This document shows, in pieces, positions 41,727 through 56,692 of a DNA stretch of 64,000 nucleotides. A program made the translations under genes and the position numbers. Every line of letters begins with the position of its first letter. Position 1 is the first letter of the stretch. Source of the stretch: Muscardinus avellanarius (lineage: Eukaryota > Chordata > Mammalia > Rodentia > Gliridae); the NCBI GenBank assembly GCA_963383645.1, contig OY726563.1:39151831-39215830 (forward strand). Direction: 5' to 3'. The notes under the pieces were generated by a model. That model was not told the origin of the DNA, did no database searches, and was given only the letters and a program-made list of their open reading frames with translations.

Positions 41727-42150
41727 TAGCCAGGCATGTAGTACATGCCTGTAGTCCCAGAACTTGAGAGGATGAAACAGGAGGATCATAGTTTCAAGGC
41801 CAATCTCAGCAATTTTGGAAGATCCTCTGCAATTTATTGAGATTCTAGTCTATTTTTTTTTGCAGTACTGAGGATAGAACCTAGGGGCATTCTACCTCCA
41901 AGCTACACCTCAAGCCCTATTTTTTATTCTTTATTTTGGAACAGGGTTTCACTGAGTTACAGAAGCCTCACTAAGTAGCTGAGTCTGTCTGCAAATTAAA
42001 ATCCTCCTGTCTCAGCTTCCCAAATGCTGGGATTATAAGTGTGCACCACCATGTCTGGCTGAGATTCTATTTTGCAATAAAAGTAAAGTGAGTTTAGGGT
42101 GTAGCTGGGAGGTAGAATGTCCCTGGGTTCAGTCTTCAGTACTATACACA
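41727..42150 (+). mobile_element. B1-dID SINE split by a nested SINE
   Basis: B1 at 41727-41850 and linker plus dID at 42060-42150, interrupted at GAGATTCTA, which is present on both sides of the inner SINE. (GT)n follows at 42157-42191. Confidence 0.83.
41851..42059 (-). mobile_element. B1-dID SINE nested in the preceding copy
   Basis: Complete reversed dimer ending CATGTCTGGCT; TSD GAGATTCTA. Confidence 0.87.
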
Positions 42151-42152
42151 CA

Positions 42153-42193
<41 letters not shown>

Positions 42194-42235
42194 AAAACAT
42201 ATATATAGTATATATAATATGTATATATTAGACTG

Positions 42236-46058
<3,823 letters not shown>

Positions 46059-46377
46059 TTAAGGCGACCTGAGGGGATTGGAGGGGGAGAGGGGAATTCT
46101 CTAATGCATATGATGTACTTTAACAAACATGTCAATGTCAATCAGGAAGCCAAACATGAGAAGAAGGCAGGGGGAGGGAATGGGGTGGGAATTGGGTAAG
46201 GTCTAATTTTAGGGTGATGTGTGCATGTATGCCTCCACCATCTTGCATCCCATTAAGATATATGAATACAATGCACCAATAAAAAATAAAAGAAAGAATT
46301 GATACCATCTGTTTTATTTGTAATTTCCATATTGTTTTGTAACTTCTTGATTTAATAAGTTTATTGTGGTATTATTT

Positions 46378-46577
46378 TGTGGTGCTGGGGATTTAACCCA
46401 GAGGCCATCTACCCCTGAGCTACATCCTCAGCCTGATTTTATTTGTTATTTTGAAACAGGATCTCACTAAATTTCTGAGGGTCTGGCTACATTACTAAGA
46501 ATGACTTCAAACCTGCAATTCTCCTGTCTCAGCCTCCCAAGTACTGGAATTTCAAGCATGCTCCACCATGCCCAGCG
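46378..46577 (-). mobile_element. B1-dID SINE
   Basis: Reversed dID (TGCTGGGGATTTAACCCAGA) and B1 ending GCCCAGC. Confidence 0.85.
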
Positions 46578-46578
46578 T

Positions 46579-46579
46579 G

Positions 46580-46614
<35 letters not shown>

Positions 46615-46783
46615 GTACTGGGGATTGAACTAAGGAACATTCTGCCTTATTTTATTTTGAAACAGGTTCTTGTTAGGTTGATGAGAGTCTCACTATTTAT
46701 TGAGGCTATCCTCGAATTTGTGATCTTTCTATCTCAGCTTCCCAAGTACTGGGATTATAGGCATTCACCATCATACTTGGCTG
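46579..46783 (-). mobile_element. B1-dID SINE with (GT)n tail
   Basis: (GT)n at 46585-46611. The reversed dID is shortened (its A-box side is lost), then reversed B1 to TACTTGGCT. Confidence 0.83.
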
Positions 46784-46784
46784 T

Positions 46785-46955
46785 TTGTAAAAAATTTTAT
46801 TATAGCCATTCTAGATTGTGGGAAGTGATATCTCATTATGGTTTTAATTTGCATTTTAATTTGTGTCTTCCTATATTTTCCTGTGCTCTTTAGATATCTT
46901 TATATAATCTTTGGTAAAGTAGCTGTTAAAGTGTTTTCTCCATTTTTGGTTTTTT
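46785..46955 (-). mobile_element. Ancient L1M fragment
   Basis: ATATCTCATTATGGTTTTAA and TTTGCATTTTAATTTG are typical reversed segments near the end of ORF2 in old L1s. Confidence 0.6.
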
Positions 46956-46977
46956 TCCTCTCTCTTTCTTTTATACT

Positions 46978-47156
46978 TTTGGTACTGGAGATTGAACACT
47001 GGGACATTCTCCCTCCAAAATACATGCCTAACCCTTTTATTTTTTTATTTCACTCAGTTGCTGAGAATCTTGCTCAGTTCTGGCCTCGAACCTGCCTTCC
47101 TCCTGTCTCAGCCTCCCCAAATCTGGGATAACAGGCGTGTGCCACCATGCCTGGCT
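46978..47156 (-). mobile_element. B1-dID SINE
   Basis: Reversed dID then a shortened B1 ending TGCCTGGCT. Confidence 0.83.
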
Positions 47157-47416
47157 TCCCCGTTAAAGCTTGATTTTGTTTGTCACTCACTCCAATCACT
47201 GCTGCAGCCTCAGGATAAGAAAGCTGTGGGTTCTCCTTTTTTTCTTCTTACCAAAGGTGGTACTTATAACTGATGAAAGTATATGTTTCTCTCTCCCAAC
47301 AACTATCCTTTCACAGCAGTTTACCCCATGGTGAGTAAACCAAGTTCTTACCAATGGAGCAAGGGGCAGGGTATGTGAATGGCTCTAGGAGTGAGAGCCA
47401 CAGAATCACTATTCTT

Positions 47417-47643
47417 TTTTTTTAAATTTTTTTTTTTTGTGTGTGGTACTGGGGGTGGAACCCAGAGGCTTTATACCTCCAGGCTATACTCCCAGATCTA
47501 TTTTCTATTTTATTTGGAAACAGGGTCTCACTAAGTTGCTGAGAGCCTCACTCAGTAGCTGAGGCTGGCTTCGAACATGTGTGATCCTCCTGTCTCAGCC
47601 TCCCAAGTGCGGAGATTACAAGCGTGCGCCACCACACCCGGCT
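47417..47643 (-). mobile_element. Young B1-dID SINE
   Basis: Little-diverged copy. Exact 15-bp TSD AGAATCACTATTCTT at 47402-47416 and 47644-47658. Confidence 0.94.
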
Positions 47644-47704
47644 AGAATCACTATTCTTACTTGAAGCTTAAGGAACTTCTCAAGAATAAATGCAGATGAA
47701 CGCG

Positions 47705-48115
47705 TCACAAAATACAGTATATACACACAATTGAATTTTACTCAGTCATAAAGAACAAAATTATATCCTTTGCGGGAAGATGGTTGCAACAAAGAGCGTA
47801 TTGTGCTAAATGCAGTCAGCTAGTCTCAGAAGTCAAGGGTTGAAATGTACCCTCTCATATGTGGAAAGCTAGAGTGAAAATATGAAACATAGGGACTTGA
47901 AATAAATGAGGAGAAAGACCAGTAGAATAGTGGAAGGAGGTGGGTGAAGGAGGTGGGAGGGGAAAAGGAAGAACTGAGGAAGGACTGGTCCAAATGATGC
48001 TGTGCCCCTGTATGCAGGTCTTACTACCAATCTCACTACTATGAATGGGGAGGGGTAGGAAGAGGGGTGGGACCTGAAGGGAATTCCTTCCAATTTACAA
48101 CTAATGGAAACTTTA
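47705..48115 (+). mobile_element. L1 3' end fragment
   Basis: End of ORF2 (TTGAATTTTACTCAGTCATA, AAAGAACAAAATTATATCCT) followed by a purine-rich 3' UTR with GGAGGTGGGAGGGGAAAAGG. Confidence 0.65.
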
Positions 48116-48189
48116 GGTCTGAGCATTTACACATTTCATGAACAAGGAAAGGATAAAGACTCCATTTTATTAAATTTATTTTTCTGTGA

Positions 48190-48362
48190 TTCTGGGAATT
48201 GAACCAGGAGCATTCTACCTCTGAGCTATATCCCCAGCCCTATTTTATCTTTCTATTTTGAAACAGTCTCACTATATCGCAGAGGGCTTTGTTATGTTGC
48301 TGAGGCTGGCCTCAAACCTATGATCCTTCTGTCTCAGACTCCCAAGTACAGAAGGCTTGGCT
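48190..48362 (-). mobile_element. B1-dID SINE
   Basis: Reversed dID and B1; the outer B1 end is shortened before GGCTTGGCT. Confidence 0.83.
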
Positions 48363-48623
48363 AAGGATTCCCTTTTTTGAGGGAAAAGGGTCGTATCCTG
48401 GAATAACAGAATGACAGTGGATAATTCTATTTAATTACCACAGTTCTAAGACCCTATCAGGATTCTATTAAAGTTAGGAGCAGGATCTGTCTAGGCTAAT
48501 TTGAGATTGTTGACTATGCCAAATATAGAGTTCACCATAAGATGGGTGATGTGGAATAAAAACAGAGAGAAACTTCCAAGACTGGTGAGAACAGCTAATT
48601 AATTAATTAGTTAATTAATTTAG

Positions 48624-48813
48624 CTATTGGGAATTGAACCCAAGGGCATTCTACCTCTGGACTATACCCTCAGGCCTATTTTATTTTTTGTTTGGAAACA
48701 AGGTCTCACTAAATTGCCAAGGGCCTCATTAAGTTGTTAAGGCCACAAACCTGTGATCCTCCTGTCTCAGCTTCCCAAGTATCAGGATAACAAGTGTGTG
48801 TTACTACACCGAC
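48624..48813 (-). mobile_element. B1-dID SINE
   Basis: Reversed dID (ATTGGGAATTGAACCCAAGG) and B1; (TTAA)n tail at 48596-48622. Confidence 0.84.
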
Positions 48814-48848
48814 TTTCTTTTTCTTTTTCTTCTTCTTCTTTTTTTTTC

Positions 48849-49024
48849 AGTACTGGGATTGGAACCCAGGGGCATTCTACCTCCAAAATATACCCCCAGA
48901 CTTATTTTTTATTCTTTATTTTGAGACAGGGTCTCACTGAGCTGCAAGGCTGGCAGTGAACTGCGATCACTCTCTCTCAGTCTCCTGAATGTTGGGATTA
49001 CAGGCGTGTGCCACCAGACCTAGC
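48849..49024 (-). mobile_element. B1-dID SINE
   Basis: Complete reversed dimer with a small internal B1 deletion; ends GACCTAGCT. Confidence 0.84.
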
Positions 49025-49025
49025 T

Positions 49026-49155
49026 TTATTTTTCATTTTAAAACAGTACCTTGCTAGGATGTTGAAAGTCTCACTAAGTTGCTGAGGCTGGCCTTGAGCA
49101 TACAATTCTCCTGTCTCAGTCTCCTAAATACTCGGATTACTATACCTCTGTGTCA
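49026..49155 (-). mobile_element. B1 half of a SINE
   Basis: Reversed B1 without an adjacent dID. The preceding SINE probably inserted beside it. Confidence 0.7.
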
Positions 49156-49190
49156 GGTGAAGACAGCTATTTAAAAAGAGTTTTTTATAC

Positions 49191-49385
49191 ACTGCATGGT
49201 GGCACATACTTATAATTCCAGTACTTGAGATGCTGAGACAGTAGGATCACAGGTTTGAGGACAGCCTCAGCAAGTAGTGAGACTCTCACCAACCTCGTGA
49301 GACTCTGTTTCAAATTAAAACAAAAAGTAGGGCTGAAGGTGTAGCTTGGAGGTAGAATGCCTTTTGGCTCAATCTCCAGTACCAC
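49191..49385 (+). mobile_element. B1-dID SINE
   Basis: Complete dimer with dID at 49331-49383. Confidence 0.87.
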
Positions 49386-49406
49386 ACAAAAAATCATTTC
49401 TTGAAG

Positions 49407-49455
49407 GGGAAGAGAGGGAGGGAGGGAGGGAGAGAGAGAGAGAGAGAGAGAGAGG
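49407..49455. repeat. (GGGA)n(GA)n tract
   Basis: Purine repeat downstream of the SINE tail. Confidence 0.9.
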
Positions 49456-49664
49456 TAGAATTATAAAATCTATAAAACCCCATTAAAATTATCTTGACAA
49501 ATTTTCAGAACAATTCAAACCTTTGGAGATGGGTTATGTGGCTGATATTGCTCATGCACAGAGCACAGAAAGTCTTTAATTCAAAACAAATAGGCACTGA
49601 ATGCCTAGAATCTCAGCATTTTGCTAAATGCCATTAAAACTATACTCCAGAAGTTCTCTTTGTC

Positions 49665-49666
<2 letters not shown>

Positions 49667-49711
<45 letters not shown>

Positions 49712-49911
49712 TGTTGGGAATGGAACCCAAGGGCATTCTACCTCTGAGCTACACCACCAGCCCAATCTTTTTATTCTTTATTTTGAAACAGGGTCTCACT
49801 AAGTTACAGAGAGCCTCACTAAGTAGCTGAGGCTGGCCTGGCCGCAAACCGTGATCCTCTGATCTCAGCTTCCCGAATGCTGGGATTACAAGCGTGCACC
49901 ACCATGCCTGG
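49667..49911 (-). mobile_element. B1-dID SINE with (GT)n tail
   Basis: (GT)n at 49667-49709 and a little-diverged reversed dimer. TSD TCTCTTTGTCTTT on both sides, so the (GT)n lies inside the element, at its tail. Confidence 0.92.
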
Positions 49912-50171
49912 CTCTCTTTGTCTTTTTGACATCGCTACTCAAAGGAAATTCTACAGCATATTAGAAGTATAATGTACCTCATTTTCTTGCTTCTTTTGAT
50001 ATCCATTTTCCCATTCTAAAATTGTTATATCTTTTTCAGTTAATCTATTAGTTTAATGAGACAATGCTCCTTACTTTTTGAAAAATCTTTCATTAAATCA
50101 AGGCTGGATGTTACAATCTATGAGGTTTTAGAACAGAAGGGATAATGAAAAAGACAAGAGCATGAACTCTG

Positions 50172-50368
50172 GTCTAGGCACAGTGGCACATGTCTGTAAT
50201 CCCAGAATTTAGGAGGCTGAGACAGTAGGATAAGAGATTTGAAGCCAGCCTCAGCAACTTAGCGAAACCCTCAGCAACCTAGCAAGATCCTGTCTCAAAA
50301 TAAAATGTAGAAAGGGCTGGAGGTGTAGCTCAAAGGTAGAATGTCTCTGGGTTTAACCCCTAGTACCA
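50172..50368 (+). mobile_element. B1-dID SINE
   Basis: Complete dimer; AACTCTGGTC on both sides is a probable TSD. Confidence 0.88.
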
Positions 50369-50567
50369 CAAAAATAAAAGTAAAATAAAAAAGAATAAAC
50401 TCTGGTCAGACAAAACTAAGTTTAAATATCTACTTCATCAAATACTGGTCCTTTGACCTCAGGCCAGAGATTTTGTGTGGTGTTGGGTCTATTTGTTATT
50501 GTAGCATGGCCTGTCTTATTCTGATTAGTGCATATAACACTCACACACAGTAAGAAACAAACTTTGT

Positions 50568-50569
50568 AT

Positions 50570-50608
<39 letters not shown>

Positions 50609-50808
50609 TGGTACTGGGGATTGAACCCAGGGGCATTCTACCTCTGAACTACACCTCCAGCCCTATTTTATTTTTAATTTTAAAACAATGTCTCTCTAAG
50701 TTGCTGAGAGCCTCACTAAATTGCTAAAGCTGGCTGCAAAGCTGCAAATCCTCCTGTCTCAGCCTCCCAAGTACTGGGATTACAGGTATGCGCCACCACG
50801 CCAAGCTC
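50568..50808 (-). mobile_element. B1-dID SINE with (ATTT)n tail
   Basis: (ATTT)n at 50568-50608, then reversed dID and B1 ending CGCCAAGCT. Confidence 0.88.
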
Positions 50809-51310
50809 TGGCTGGTACTTAATAGATAACAGCTATTATTTGATTCATCTTTGTTTCCTCCACAGCACAGCACTGAACTCAGCAATCTGTACAGAAATAT
50901 GTAATCAGCAAATGTTTACTGAGCTGAAAATTAATATTTGTTTTATATTTTCTACTTCAGGCTGTTTTATTGACTGCTATCAGGTGTTACCTCATGGTGA
51001 TCATCCAGGTGAAATAAATTGGTGGCCAATTTGTAGGCTGCCATAGTCGCAGGACTCATCTATGATCAGGAAAAGATTCATGAATTCAAATGAACTGAAA
51101 GGTCATTGTTTTCACTATCTCATTGATGAATATTCTAGCAGACACTTCTAGCAGGAAATGGTATAAATTCCTTCCTTGATCTTTACTATGCTGTATGTGT
51201 GTTATCTTTTACCAAATACTCCACACTGCCAAGTGTTTTGCTTTCCATATTAGATTTTCTTGAGAAAAACAGCAGATTACAAAATTAATGAGTTTTTCCA
51301 TTATGCAGTT
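50809..51310. other. Repeat-poor stretch, perhaps old MIR/L2-type sequence
   Basis: CTCAGCAATCTG..CAGCAAATGTTTACTGAGCT near 50880-50930 vaguely resembles the end of MIR/L2 elements (..CAATAAATGTTTGTTGA..). Not firm. Confidence 0.3.
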
Positions 51311-51319
51311 CACTTTCTT

Positions 51320-51525
51320 TTTTAGAGGTACTAGGGGTGGAACCCAGGGGCTTTTCCATCTCTGGGCTATACTTCCAGACCTATTTTATACTTTATTTGG
51401 AAACAGGGTCTTACTAAGTTGCTGAGAGCCTCACTTAGTAGCTGAGGCTGGCTCTGAACCTGTGCGATCCTCCTGTCTCAGCCTCCCAAGCGTGGGGATT
51501 ACAAGCATGCGCCACCAACCCAGCA
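51320..51525 (-). mobile_element. Young B1-dID SINE
   Basis: Little-diverged reversed dimer. TSD ATGCAGTTCACTTTCT / ATGCATTTCACTTTCT on the two sides. Confidence 0.92.
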
Positions 51526-51591
51526 TGCATTTCACTTTCTAATTACTGAGTCAAGAAAATATTTGAGAAATCCAGAAGAGCTCCTTGTAAG

Positions 51592-51775
51592 AGCCTGGCT
51601 CTGTGAGGCAATCCTGGAATCCCAGTACTTAGGAGGCTGAGACAGGAGGATTGCAGGTTCAAGACTAGCCTCAGCAACTTAGTGAAACCCTCAGCAACCT
51701 AGTGAGACCCTGTTTCAGTAAAAAGAATAAGAGGAAGGAGGAAGAGGAGAAGGAGGAGGAGGAAGAGGAGGTTGA
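51592..51775 (+). mobile_element. B1 half with (GGA)n tail
   Basis: B1 to about 51720, no dID, then an A/G triplet run at 51726-51775. Confidence 0.8.
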
Positions 51776-52013
51776 GAATAGCTCCCTGTGAACTAAAAAG
51801 CATTCCCAGCTTAATATTGCACTAAGTAGAGCTAGAAAGGCTTCCTTAATTCATTTAACAACATATGTTTAAGTTCCCATTGTGTGCAAAGAATTGTGCT
51901 CGGAAGTATGGGGTAGAAAAAGACATAAGAGCTATTCAATTCTTTCTCTCTCTTCCATTTCTTCCTCTACCTCTCCTTCTCCTTCTTCTCCTCCAAACCC
52001 TGTCATATTCTTT

Positions 52014-52205
52014 TTATTTTTGGTGGTACTGGGGTTCCTGGAAGCCCTTCTACCTCCGGGCTACACTCCCAGACCTATTTTTACATTTTTATTTGGAAAC
52101 AGGGTCTCGTAAGGCAGCGCGCACAGCTGGCTTCGAACCTGCGCGATCCTCCTGTCTCTGCCTCTCAAGCGCAGGAATTACAAGCGTGCGCCACCACTCC
52201 CGGCC
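52014..52205 (-). mobile_element. Young B1-dID SINE, rearranged subfamily (copy 4)
   Basis: Reversed dID GGGGTTCCTGGAAGCCCTTC and altered B1 middle AGGCAGCGCGCACAGCTGGC, matching the copies at 8430, 24017 and 39459. Confidence 0.92.
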
Positions 52206-52225
52206 AAACGTCTTATTCTTTATAG

Positions 52226-52418
52226 AAGAACTTGAACCCAGGGGAATTCAACCTCTGAGCTACACCCCAATCCCTATTTGATTTTTTATTTTGAAACAGG
52301 GTCTCATTAAATTGCTGAGAGTCTCAGTAAGTTGCAGAGGCTAGTCTCAAACCTGAGATCTTCCTGTCTCAGCCTCCCAAATTCTGGGATTGCAAATGAG
52401 TACCACCATGCCTGGCTA
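52226..52418 (-). mobile_element. B1-dID SINE
   Basis: The reversed dID lacks its first bases; B1 is complete to TGCCTGGCT. Confidence 0.85.
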
Positions 52419-52593
52419 TTCTCTGTTTTCAACGGTTTTCATATTTCAGAGTCACAAAAATAACTATAGTATAAGGGAAATTTTCAGATGGCTTAAAAGA
52501 GGCACAACCTGCTTTTGAGAACATGAATGTTGGAGAGACAAATTACCGATGGAGAAACTAGGAGAGTTCCAGGTAGAAATGCAGTTAAGCTTA

Positions 52594-52703
52594 TGGTTAT
52601 CCTGGACACGCACTGTTGGGAGGGGGAACGGAAAACGGGGGTGGGAGAGAGGGCACCAAGCACAGTTTAAATGTATGCCATTTATTTTCAATTAAAAACA
52701 AAT
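52594..52703 (+). mobile_element. L1/HAL1-like 3' tip, 110 bp
   Basis: TTATCCTGGACACGCACTGT..GAGAGGGCACCAAGCACAGT, then TTTCAATTAAAAACA. TSD AAATGCAGTTAAGCTT at 52578-52593 and AAATGCAGCTAAGCTT at 52704-52719. Same 3' UTR type as 12570 and 52862. Confidence 0.88.
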
Positions 52704-53466
52704 AAATGCAGCTAAGCTTCAACTTCTGACACAGACTTGGATCTTCTAAAGCTCTATTGGCTACTGAAGGTAGTGAATTTTGTTTTTGCAGTACTGTGGG
52801 TGGAACCCAGGAGCATTCTACCTTCGAGCTATACCTCAAGCCCTATTTTTTAGTCTTTTTATTTTTTCCATATTTTATTTTATTTATAATTGGAACATAT
52901 TGAAAATGGTGTACATTTAGATTGTGCTTTGTGCCCTCTTTCCCCCATTTCCCTTCCCCCCTCCCAATAAAGAGTGTCCAGGTTAACCATGTTATATTTA
53001 TATGATTACACATATTCGGATGTAGCTCCTCCATTGAACAACCTCAGCTTTCTCCCTCTCCTATCCTTCCATTCAAGCTTTGCTGAGATTTCCCCTCCAT
53101 CATCTGGAGTCCCTCTGATATTACCACTACTCCCTAGCTTGGGTATATTAGAGAAAACATGTGTCCCTTCTCTTTCTGTGCTTGACTAATCTCACTTAAC
53201 ATAATGTTCTCCAGTTTCTTCCATCTTCTTGCAAATGCTATTATTTTATTCTTCTTCATAGCTGAATAGAATTCCATTGTGTGTATTTCCCATAATTTTG
53301 TAATTCATTCACCTGTTGATGGAGATCTAGGTTGGTTCCATATTTTGGCTATTACAAACTGTGCTGCTATGAACGTGGGTATGCATATATTAATGTGTTC
53401 TATCTTCTGTTGGATATAATATTTTTTCTACTTTACTTAGATGCCCTGCTGATCAACTTCATCTCT

Positions 53467-54414
53467 TCACTGGTTCTGGAGTCTGCTTCTTTTTTCTTCT
53501 TTATGGTTTATTTCTTTAAGTATTTTCTCTAGTGTTGGCTTAGAATTCGTGAATTTTTTGAAGTTCTGCTTATCTTAAAACACTTTTGTTTCTCCATCAA
53601 TTTTGAATAATAGTTTTGCTGGATACAACAGTTTTGGTTGGAAGTTGTTTTCTTCCAGGGTCTGGATCACATCATACCAGTCTCTCCTGGCATTCATGAT
53701 TTGGGATGTATAGTCTGGGGTGATTCTTATTGTTTTGCCTCTATATGTCAGCCGTCCTTTTGTTCTCACTGCTTTTAAGATTCTTTCCTTGATATCTATG
53801 TTGCTCGTTTTGATTATTGTATGGCGTGGGGATGTTCTTCCTTGATCTTGTCTTAGTGGTGTTCTGTACGCCTCCTGGACATGAAGATCCAAGTCTTTTT
53901 CTATATTTGGAAAATTCTCTGAAATTATTTCTTTGAAGAGATTACAGATGTCCTTGGTCTGTACTTCTATCCCTTCTTCAATGCCTTTTATCCATAAGTT
54001 AGGACCCTTCATATTGTCCCATAGTTGCTAGATGTTTAGGTTTTGTTGCTGTAATGACTTCTGTATGCTATTGACTGTGTTTTCAGTTTTGAATGAACTG
54101 TCTTCTAACAGTGATATTCTACATTCCATTTCATCTAATCTTCCAGAATTTCTTTCTATTGCTGTCTTCATTTCATTTATTGACTCTTTCATTTCATTCC
54201 AGACCTCTTCCTGATTCTTTCTTAGTGTTTCTATTTCCTCTTTTATTTTCTGTATATTTGTTTTAAAGCCTTTCATCATATTGTAGATCAAGATTCTAAA
54301 CTCCCCTTCTTGCATTTCTTGTAGGTCAGTATTCGTGATTTCTGTTGTCTCTTCATTATTCCTGGTTATCATATTTTCAACGTTCTCAGTCCTGTTTTTC
54401 TGATGTCTACCCAT
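53467..54414 (-). pseudogene. L1 ORF1, full-length frame with two nonsense codons
   Basis: ORF1p is the L1 RNA-binding trimer. From ATG at 54414 to TGA at 53467-53469 there are 316 codons without a frameshift. Two stops interrupt it: a TAG at 54028-54030 and a TAA at 53575-53577. Visible parts: N-terminus MGRHQKNRTE, coiled coil (KNQEEVWNEMKESINEMK; MECRISLLED), RRM (GPNLWIKGIEE ... YRTPLRQDQGRTSPRHTI) and C-terminal domain (RITPDYTSQIMNARRDW). After the TAA the ORF1-like frame continues, so the TAA is a mutation and not the natural end. Confidence 0.88.
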
Positions 54415-56446
54415 CGCTTGTGAGTATTATGTCTAATCCAATCTTAGTATTAGGAATTTATAGGTATCAGCAGGTCAGCAGTGCTTTTTACAATGTTGAG
54501 GGTTGGGTGATGGGGGAGGAGCTGGGGTGATGGGTACAGGAGTCAGGTTACGTAGAGGATATTTTTAGGTTGAGTAAGAATTTAAGTATGATAAGGTAAT
54601 ATCTTGTTGAGAATGAGAGTTAAATAGTAGGACTCTTGTAGTTAGTAGAGTATTTAAGTATGGAGATATGAAATACTTTGAATATTAAACAAGGATATAT
54701 AGTACAGGGAAAAGTTTTGAGGGAAGAGAGTAGATAGGTTAGAGTGGGGAAGTTTGTAAGAGGGGTGGGTGTAGGAGCAAACACAAAGTATCAACACAAG
54801 ATACAAAAGCTAACTATTATATAATCAAAGGAAAACAAACAACTGAAAGAGGAAAAAGAAAAAAGAAAAAAGAGTAAGAAAGAAAAAAGGACAAGAATAA
54901 AATAAAAAGAACTAGCGACTGTGTGAGACCAGAAAACAAAACAACTATCAAATATATAAAAATAAAATAAAAGTAAAAGAAAGAAGGGGAAAAAAAAGAA
55001 ACAACAACAACTACTACTACAAAAAAACCCAGTCCTACTAATTTAAGTATATGGGGTCGGGTCCATATAATATTTGAATGTCTGATTGCGGTGGTAGCTT
55101 TCAGAGTATAATCCAGTGTCTCTTAATTTGCTCTATACTCTATTGTCAGCTTCTTAAGCCATTATCTGGGTGTTTGGACACCTTTCTTTCCTTTGACAGC
55201 TTTGGGTTTAGGTGTCAGGGCATCTGGTGTTGCTGTTAATAAATTCTGTACAAGTCCCGGGTTCTGTGTATTTCCAGCTTATAGTCAGTGCCTCTACACT
55301 CTCCACCCTAGACTCAGGCCTGTGTTTTCCTACCGCAGGGGTGGAGGATGTCCAAAGTAGTCTTGCAGCCTCCCCTTGAGGCCCTGTGCAGGTATTATGT
55401 CTTGATGACTCTTCCTGTGTCTCTGGATATTCTATCTGGGCTAGCCAGTGGGGTTCCAAGATGCACCCTGGGCAAAGGGTTGTGTAGAGTCCCGTGGTGC
55501 ACACAATTACCGCCAGATCGCTACCAGGTCCCAGGTGCATGCCTATCACTGGGCCCTGGCACGGGTGGATGCAGACGCCTAGCGTCTTGTCCAGGGCTCA
55601 GGCAGCCTACACAGGGATGGAGCTGACCCAGGGCATGAGCTGGGCGCTCTAGACTAGAGCCGCGTCTCTGGCTGCGGGGTAAGCGCAGACAGCCAGGGGT
55701 GGGTCTGGGGTGCAGGGCCAGCACAGATGGGTCCAGGGGTGCAGGTGGAGTGCAGGGCCTAGCACTCGTCTCTGGCTCAGGCAGGGTGCACGAGGGTAGC
55801 GCTAGGTTCCAGGGTGTGGGGCCCAAGGATATCTCCCGGTCTTGGGGGTGCGGGTGGGGCGCACACAGCTATCACTGCCTGGGGAGAGGGCAGGGCTCGC
55901 GAGGTTAGCGGCCGGGCTCAGGCAGGGCTTGTGGACTAGGCGCACAAAGTGAGCACCAAGTCTATTGGTGCCGGTGGCACAGACAACTAGCGGGGGTCTT
56001 GAGGCGCAGGCAGAGCCCACGAGGATAGTGGTGGATCCTGGGGCAGAGGACAGGCACCCAGGGCTAGTGCCAGAGCTGGGGCGCACAATAAGACCCGCAG
56101 CTTCTCTAGACACACTCAGGTATCTGGCTTCCCTCCTTCAGGTATCTGGAGGACTCGCTGTGCCGCTGTGGTCCTGTGTTTGGTGAGCACACAGGCTTCT
56201 GGCTTGGGCGCCACTCGCTGCTTAAGATGTTGGAGCTCTATGTCCGTTTTCAAACTCTTGGGTTATTTTGCCACAGTGGTGTCAGTCAAGTTCAGGGATT
56301 GCGGTTTGGGCCGGCAACCCATGCTGGCGCCGGCAGGCGGCCTGGCTGTGTCTGCAACAGATCCAGTGCACAAACTTTTTTTTATTCTTTGTGTGGATCT
56401 CGTAGTTCAGGGTTTTTGGATTCCTTCCACCAAGGTTCCTGGATCT
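54415..56446 (-). promoter_or_regulatory. Long GC-rich 5' UTR of the HAL1-like element
   Basis: The ORF1-proximal part (54415-55200) is AT-rich. The upstream part (55200-56350) is GC-rich with irregular repeats of a GGCTCAGGCAGG-type core (near 55590, 55775, 55915 and 56005). Expected by family to hold the promoter. No host gene signal is seen. Confidence 0.6.
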
Positions 56447-56692
56447 GTTTTGGTTCACTGAGTTGCGAAGGGCCTATGTAGCTAAGACTGTCTGCAAACC
56501 GTGATTGTCCTGTCTCTGCCTCCTAAATGCTGGGATTACAAGCTTGCACCACCATACCCAGCAGTAGTGAATCTTATAAAAGTCTTGCATCTAATTTAGG
56601 TGGAATTATTCTTACATTTGTAAATTTGCATACGAAGCTGATCCGAACTTCTGATATAACAACTTCAATAAGTATCTACTTTCTCTCTCTCT

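Larger units (their letters stand above)
52862..56446 (-). mobile_element. HAL1-like LINE-1 (5' UTR + ORF1, almost no ORF2)
   Basis: Minus strand, 5' to 3': a 2.0 kb 5' UTR (56446-54415), ORF1 frame (54414-53467), a spacer of about 70 bp, about 200 bp of ORF2 C-terminal sequence (from about 53395), and a 3' UTR with GGTTAACCTGGACACTC and AGAGGGCACAAAGCAC to an A-rich end at 52862. A normal L1 would have 3.8 kb of ORF2 between. Its place inside a SINE shows that it inserted after that SINE. Confidence 0.85.
52780..56561 (-). mobile_element. B1-dID SINE split by the HAL1-like element
   Basis: Reversed dID at 52780-52860 and reversed B1 at 56447-56561, with 3.6 kb of L1-derived sequence between. 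GTAGTGAAT on both outer sides (52771-52779 and 56563-56571) is the SINE TSD. Confidence 0.85.

Noticed and set aside
50860..50880. Pyrimidine tract and CAG resembling a splice acceptor
   Set aside because: No open frame or donor follows, and the sequence looks like an old MIR/L2-type repeat.
55348..56481. Several 70-100 codon frames on both strands
   Set aside because: All lie in the GC-rich 5' UTR of the HAL1-like element, where stop codons are rare by composition.
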